NCBI GenBank assembly: GCA_030268105.1
Contig: BSDZ01000009.1
Span: forward strand, 434,001 to 498,000
Length of the DNA stretch: 64,000 nt
Source of the DNA: Volvox africanus
Lineage: Eukaryota > Chlorophyta > Chlorophyceae > Chlamydomonadales > Volvocaceae
Direction of reading: 5' to 3'
The notes under the pieces were generated by a model. That model had not been told where the DNA came from. It saw only the letters and a program-made list of their open reading frames with translations, and did not search any database. Within the stretch, counting starts at the first letter, position 1; the number at the start of each line of letters is the position of its first letter. Position numbers and translations under genes: made by a program. Below are positions 59,161 through 64,000 of this stretch, piece by piece.

Positions 59161-60297
59161 CCTTTCACGGCAAAGAGGACCGAGAGTATCCAGCCCTTCC
59201 CCAGCTCCCGCATATCGTCTTCATTTTCCATTGATTGATATCGTGTCCGTACGATGTACGGACATACACATCCACTATCTAAAGCTCTAACTACATGTGT
59301 CTTTAGGACCAGGCGATAGCTGCCCCGCACGACTGCCTCTCAAGTACACGCTTTGCACTCGAAACATCGTCTCTTACCCAGGTCGGGTCGGGCCGACGCC
59401 CCCCGGCTACCCGGCGCCCCTTTGTTAGGGTCACAGATCATCTCATCTCTTCCGCCTTTCCGCTTTTCTCGCTCAGCAACGTTCTCAGACACTCGCAATC
59501 CATGTGTATGCCATCCGCCAGCAGCAACCTTCAACGACATTCCGTTTGGACGTGTGTGACGTGCGGTGAACACAAGTGCATGTAGGCCATTCGGGTGGGA
59601 TGCAGAATGTAAGCCTCAACGAATTACCACGGTGAACTAGAACTGACAAACGAACCAACAAAACAGATACCAAAATGCTTTAATTAATCTGCGAGATGTA
59701 ACTGTAAGTGCCTACAAGTTGTCGACAGCTGTCTCGCAACAACGAATAAATGAATATCGCAGCGGTGTTTGATCACCGAGAGCGACGAAGCCAGGAACGG
59801 CGAGGAATCACAAACTCACACGCAAACGAGGATGAACGAGAGACGCATTCTGCTTATCAGGACGCTGCTGCTCAACCTCACAGTATCATGCACAGTATAA
59901 TAGCATGTCTTACATCATACGACATGAAATAGAGTACGATCAGTACTCATGTCTGCTAAGGTGTCAAGGGATCTCTAATCACGACAATAGTAGCGTGGTG
60001 TTGTACGGTGATACGACGATCTTATTGTCTGCCAATGGCTGACCGACCGCTGTGTAGTTGCGACTCCTAGGGTTGAAACCTGCGATCCAGCACAGTATTG
60101 GGACACTGGTTTCGGAGTCACGTCAAGTAGTGTGCAAACGAACGTTGCTAACAAATCCCGTCAAGCAGGAGCGGGACCAAACTTTGCGATCCTCTGGAGC
60201 CGCAATGTAACTAAGTTTGTTTCCACAAGAACGATCAAAGCGCATTTTAGTTTAGTACCGAGCTATCATCAGCAGAAGTCAAGCGAGGTGCCTGCCA
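59161..60297. other. Intergenic, 3' side of the phosphate transporter
   Basis: No exon is supported. TTACA at 59910-59914 (TGTAA on the minus strand), 384 nt past the transporter stop, is a candidate poly(A) signal. Confidence 0.35.
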
Positions 60298-63200
60298 TCA
60301 GACCGCGTCAGATGCCATACCTGGGACGAGCACGCTGTAATTGCGGTACATGCCGTACGACGCGTTGATAGCGTTGACCAGGGCGTCCGGGTCAATATAA
60401 CCAATCACCTTATTGTTGAACATTTTCGATAGTGCCGTCATGCTGGAGTTGATCTTGCTGTTGAGGAAGGCGTCGAAGGGCTTATCACTGAAGTTGCTTT
60501 GCAGCCAGAAGTTGCTCCTGTTGAGATCTCGATACATCGACTGGGTAAGTGTGCGCAGCCGCAACTCGTACATGCGAATGTCCTGAAGATGCAGTTGCAA
60601 GGATTATATGGTAGAAAAGGCAGTATATGGAAAGAGTTGTAACCGGGAGCAACATCACCGGGGGGAAGTCACCGGGAGAGGGCTGCGGAGGCTCCAACAT
60701 TAGGGATCTGAGTTGCTTTCCTAACCTAAAGCCCGAAGGAAGATGAGTGACCAAATGCCCACCAACGAAGACTTGGCAGAGTAGTATACGGAAAACACTG
60801 ACCCATGCCAAAATTGGGAATATCCCACTGTGGCATATCAATCGCACCTTCGCCATGGTAATTGACGGTGCGTACGCCCCGGCAGCGAATATCGCGGCAG
60901 ATAGAAAACCTGCCACAATGAGGGTGAATATCCAGGCAAGAATCTGCTTGCCGAACAGCTTGTAATTAACGCCGGAGCGAAGTGACTCCACCAGGCCCAC
61001 TCCGATCTCCGCACCCGTGATGCACTGGGTTGTGGAGATGGGCAGGCCGTACACTGACGCCAGGGAGACGGTGAAGGACGTCGCAAGCTCCGCACAATAG
61101 CCGCGAGATGGTGTCATCTGTAAATTAGTAGGTGACAACATAGTAACTTCAACATGGATATCCAAATGGACCTGAACTCGTGTAGGAAACCATGACGATT
61201 CCCCCGTACGACATACCTTTGCCAAACCGACGCCCAGAGTGGCCATGATGTTGTAGCCGTACGTCGCAAGGCCCACCACGATGCCGGAGCCACCCAGCGC
61301 CAAAACCCAGTACGGTGTGTCGCCGGATGACGATACGGACCACTTGCGGTACACGTACCAGATACCGGAAAACGGTCCAACGGCATTTGCGACATCGTTG
61401 GCGCCATGTGCAAAGGACACCGCACACGCCGAAAAGACCTGGAGGTATTTGTAGACCTGCTCGGTCTCAGGGTTGAAGATCTCCGCCGCGGCGTGCATGT
61501 CGTGCACAGCCTGGTCCGTCTCAACGTGCTGCGGAATAAGGTACGATAAACCGATTTGGGCAGGTTTGTTTAACAGCCTAATAACGGTATAACGTATGAA
61601 CGCATGACAGCATCATATTGTAGTGTCGGCAATTCCGTTCGGTACGAGTCACTGTGGACGGCAACGACCTACAGGAGCAATGACTAATCCTGGACATATG
61701 AACGCCATCATACCTTATGAATATCTTTGTTAAGCCCTCGCGTCGCTGCTTTATAGAGCTTCTTGAAAATCTTCATGGCCCTGGAAGTCGGTTCCGACTC
61801 CTCCTCAAAACTATCAACGGCCTTCTCAGCGTTTGCTTCGGCGTCAGCGGCTCTCTCCGCAGCCCTGAGAATTTAAGCAGTAGCATCAATAATGTTGTTA
61901 ATAGCTGTGGGGACGGCGGTTGTCCGATGATGACAACGACGACGAAGACCATAGTGGTGACGATGGTGCACGCGATTACATAACAGGAATATTTTTCACA
62001 TAACATATAAATTTATTTTATTTTTAGATAAATTATAGTATTGCTACTTATTTCGAGTAGTCGTTTATTTCTTCCGGGCCGTTTGACCCACCTCCGCATG
62101 TCGCGCTGCACCAGCCAGCGTAGAAGGGGAATGCCCGGCACGCAAGCCAGCAGGAAGCAGCCACCAGCCACCGCACCCGACACCCAGGCTGCCTTGTTGG
62201 AGTTCCACTTCACCACCGCCTTAGCGCCCTTGTAGATCACGAAGAAAAGGCTGCGGTCGGGCGGTACCGGTAAAGAGATTCGTTTTGTGGTCAACGGACT
62301 GGGTTGGAGTGGGTGTGGCACGTGCATGCGTGACGGGTAAAGGGATGACTGGGAGGAAGCAATGGACCGAGCTTTCGTTTGCGGCAAGCGAAGGGGAGCT
62401 TAACGAAGTGGAACACGAGTCAGTGGATGGTGTGTATTTACTCCGGAACTGGTAGCTACCTGTTGTAGTGGGATCCAACCGAAAACTACATTCGCAGTTT
62501 CTGTGCCGGGACATGTGTTCAAATGCTGTGCGGAAGTTTCAACCAGCAAAGAAACGAAACAAAAGGCAAGAGATAAAAGGTGCCGTACAATGGACGATTA
62601 ACTTACTTAATGAAAACCGTGACTGCCACCAGGAGGGGGTACATGTAGATGGCTGCGAGGTCGTACAGTTTAAGTACAGTCAGATACGGCAGTCGTACAT
62701 ACACACGGGAGGCGCTATAAGTCGGCCGCCGAGGCCAGTGACACTTTCCTTACATCAACCTTAATCGTAATGATAATTGGTGCAGAGGGGCTAAGTTTGT
62801 CAGGAGTCATTTTGAGGTTTCCAGCGCGCAAGGACGTACGGAACGTGTGCTAATCAGGATTGCTTATCTGACAACCTGAAAGATAGGTTTATGCTTATCA
62901 GTCTGATGATACAACTTACCTAGTTTGGTACTGTTTTGGCGTCGAAGGATGATCATTCGGTTAATGAAAAAGAGATGGCCCGCCACGATGGCGGCACTGA
63001 CGGGCGAGACAAACCACGAACACACGACTGGCACGAGACCCTTCGAGTACGGAAAGTTGTCCATCTGCAAGCGGTAGCATTAACAGCAACATTTGGGACA
63101 GTTGCAGTGGATGAAGGAGGCGACAGCAAGAGGGGTACGTCCTTGTGCCGTACAGTGCCACACGGAGACGCGTATCTACATTCTCGTACGTCATATGCTG

Positions 63201-63757
63201 AATCTTAAAGCGGCAAAGAAGCAACATCGCCGCGTACCTTGTCATTCCAAACGACCGCGTTTTTACCCTTCCAAACCAGTGCAAAGCCAAGCACGGCGCC
63301 GACTGCAACATGGTAAATGGGCACACGGGGATACATTAAGAACAGGAAGGATAATTGTTTCCAACATGCACAGCTACCATAACTAGGACTTGTGAAATGC
63401 AAGGTATTGTTAGATGCACATGCCGTACATTCATGTGTGATCTGGGATGGATGAGGCCGTACAAATCCGTAGATCCCTAGCGCCATGAGCGGGTCCTGGC
63501 CCTCTACTCGTGGTCAAGATTTTGAAAGCAGTGTGTGCTACCTAACTCTCCTAGGTACCACTTCAAGGGCATGTACGGCCTTTGTCCATATGGGCCTTTG
63601 GACGAGTTTACCTTTACGCGGCACATATGATATATCAATGCCGTATCGTACTTACTAACACTATGGGTCGTACTGACTGCGAGGCAATAGTACGTGGCGA
63701 TGAAGACCCAGGAGGACGCAGCTACCAGGGCACACAGCATTCCGAAAGCGAACAGCT
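60298..63757 (-). CDS. PHO4-family phosphate transporter (PTB/Pit type), 5' end off the window
   Basis: Moves inorganic phosphate across a membrane with Na+ or H+. Exons on the minus strand, 5' to 3': 63757-63656, 63302-63238, 63064-62920, 62652-62607, 62250-62092, 61864-61714, 61528-61217, 61117-60848, 60582-60298; about 510 residues visible, with every splice in phase. Family marks: CLAVSTTHSVIGAVLGFALV in the first repeat, KGLVPVVCSWFVSPVSAAIV and RRQNSTKL, then an acidic loop with SFEEESEPTSRAMKIF. The signature FAHGANDVANAVGPFSG and the second repeat GLPISTTQCITGAEIGVGLV follow. The last membrane helix ends GAYAPSITMAK. A further exon then adds about 95 hydrophilic residues ending VPGMASDAV, unusual for the family. 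The N-terminal helices with the first GANDVANA are upstream, beyond 64000. Algal PTBs often answer to phosphate starvation; no such control site is visible. Confidence 0.9.
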
Positions 63758-64000
63758 CTGCGGGTGAGGAGGAGCGAGGTGGGCAGAGGGAAGAACCGGT
63801 AAGAAGCCACAGTTTCAGGTGATTGTTTCGTGCTCACTCTTTCGCATCCTGCAAAATATCAGGAACCCATTGATGATTAGGTTAACATTCAAATACGATG
63901 ATTTCCCAATCGTTTTGAAGCTGGCAGATAAGAGTAAAATGAAGACACAATTACCGAGTAAACGTTACGTGCTCTCACAAGACGTATAATCCACTATAAC
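63758..64000. other. Intron of the phosphate transporter
   Basis: The acceptor CTCACCCGCAG (minus strand) lies just above 63757. Nothing further to the right edge looks coding, so this is probably intron. Confidence 0.5.

Noticed and set aside
60269..60320. Alternative end of the phosphate transporter through a 29-nt intron (60292-60320) to TSLDFC.
   Set aside because: 29 nt is too short for a normal spliceosomal intron, and reading through gives a stop at 60298.

Overview
The window is nuclear DNA from a green alga, most likely a volvocine or Chlamydomonas-like chlorophyte. Its genes are cut by many short introns with GTGAG/GTAAG donors and CAG acceptors. Coding regions are GC-rich, with Gln/Ala/Gly tracts. 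TGTAA, the usual green-algal poly(A) signal, follows several stops, and TTTTAGGG-type telomere-like motifs lie between genes. Several products are plastid proteins. No CRISPR array, operon, rRNA or convincing tRNA gene was seen. The species is inferred, not proven.

Layout, left to right: (1) 18-1997, +, C-terminal part of a La-type RNA-binding protein. (2) 4228-7084, -, a complete plastid IspE/CMK kinase of the MEP isoprenoid pathway. (3) about 8322-10517, +, RbfA ribosome-maturation factor, divergent from IspE; its first exons are not settled. (4) about 11169-24235, +, a cyclic-nucleotide-binding-domain K+ channel with 19 exons. Its 4.1-kb intron splits the CNBD and carries a truncated LINE and an AT-rich island with two decayed bacterial-type insertion-sequence transposases. 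(5) 30164-34219, +, a 1351-codon low-complexity ORF of unknown function. (6) 39182-42538, +, a Shewanella-like (SLP) protein phosphatase with an N-terminal membrane anchor. (7) 43154-46440, +, a putative plastid membrane protein with a coiled coil. (8) 49044-54853, +, a complete plastid N-acetylglutamate synthase, with a 674-bp array of a 7-bp repeat in one intron. (9) 57147-57725, -, a small unknown gene. (10) 58153-59057, a foldback element with 115-bp perfect inverted ends, followed by a tandem duplication containing telomere-like motifs. (11) 60298-63757 and beyond the right edge, -, a PHO4-family phosphate transporter.

The genes are independent eukaryotic loci. IspE, RbfA, NAGS and the coiled-coil membrane protein point to plastid isoprenoid, ribosome, arginine and membrane functions. 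The channel, phosphatase and transporter are membrane, signalling or transport proteins.

Exon coordinates were built by hand from splice consensus, reading-frame continuity and family motifs. For IspE, NAGS, SLP and the channel, the exon sums are exact multiples of three with no internal stop. The most unusual part of the window is the bacterial-looking island at about 18.3-20.87 kb inside the channel intron.
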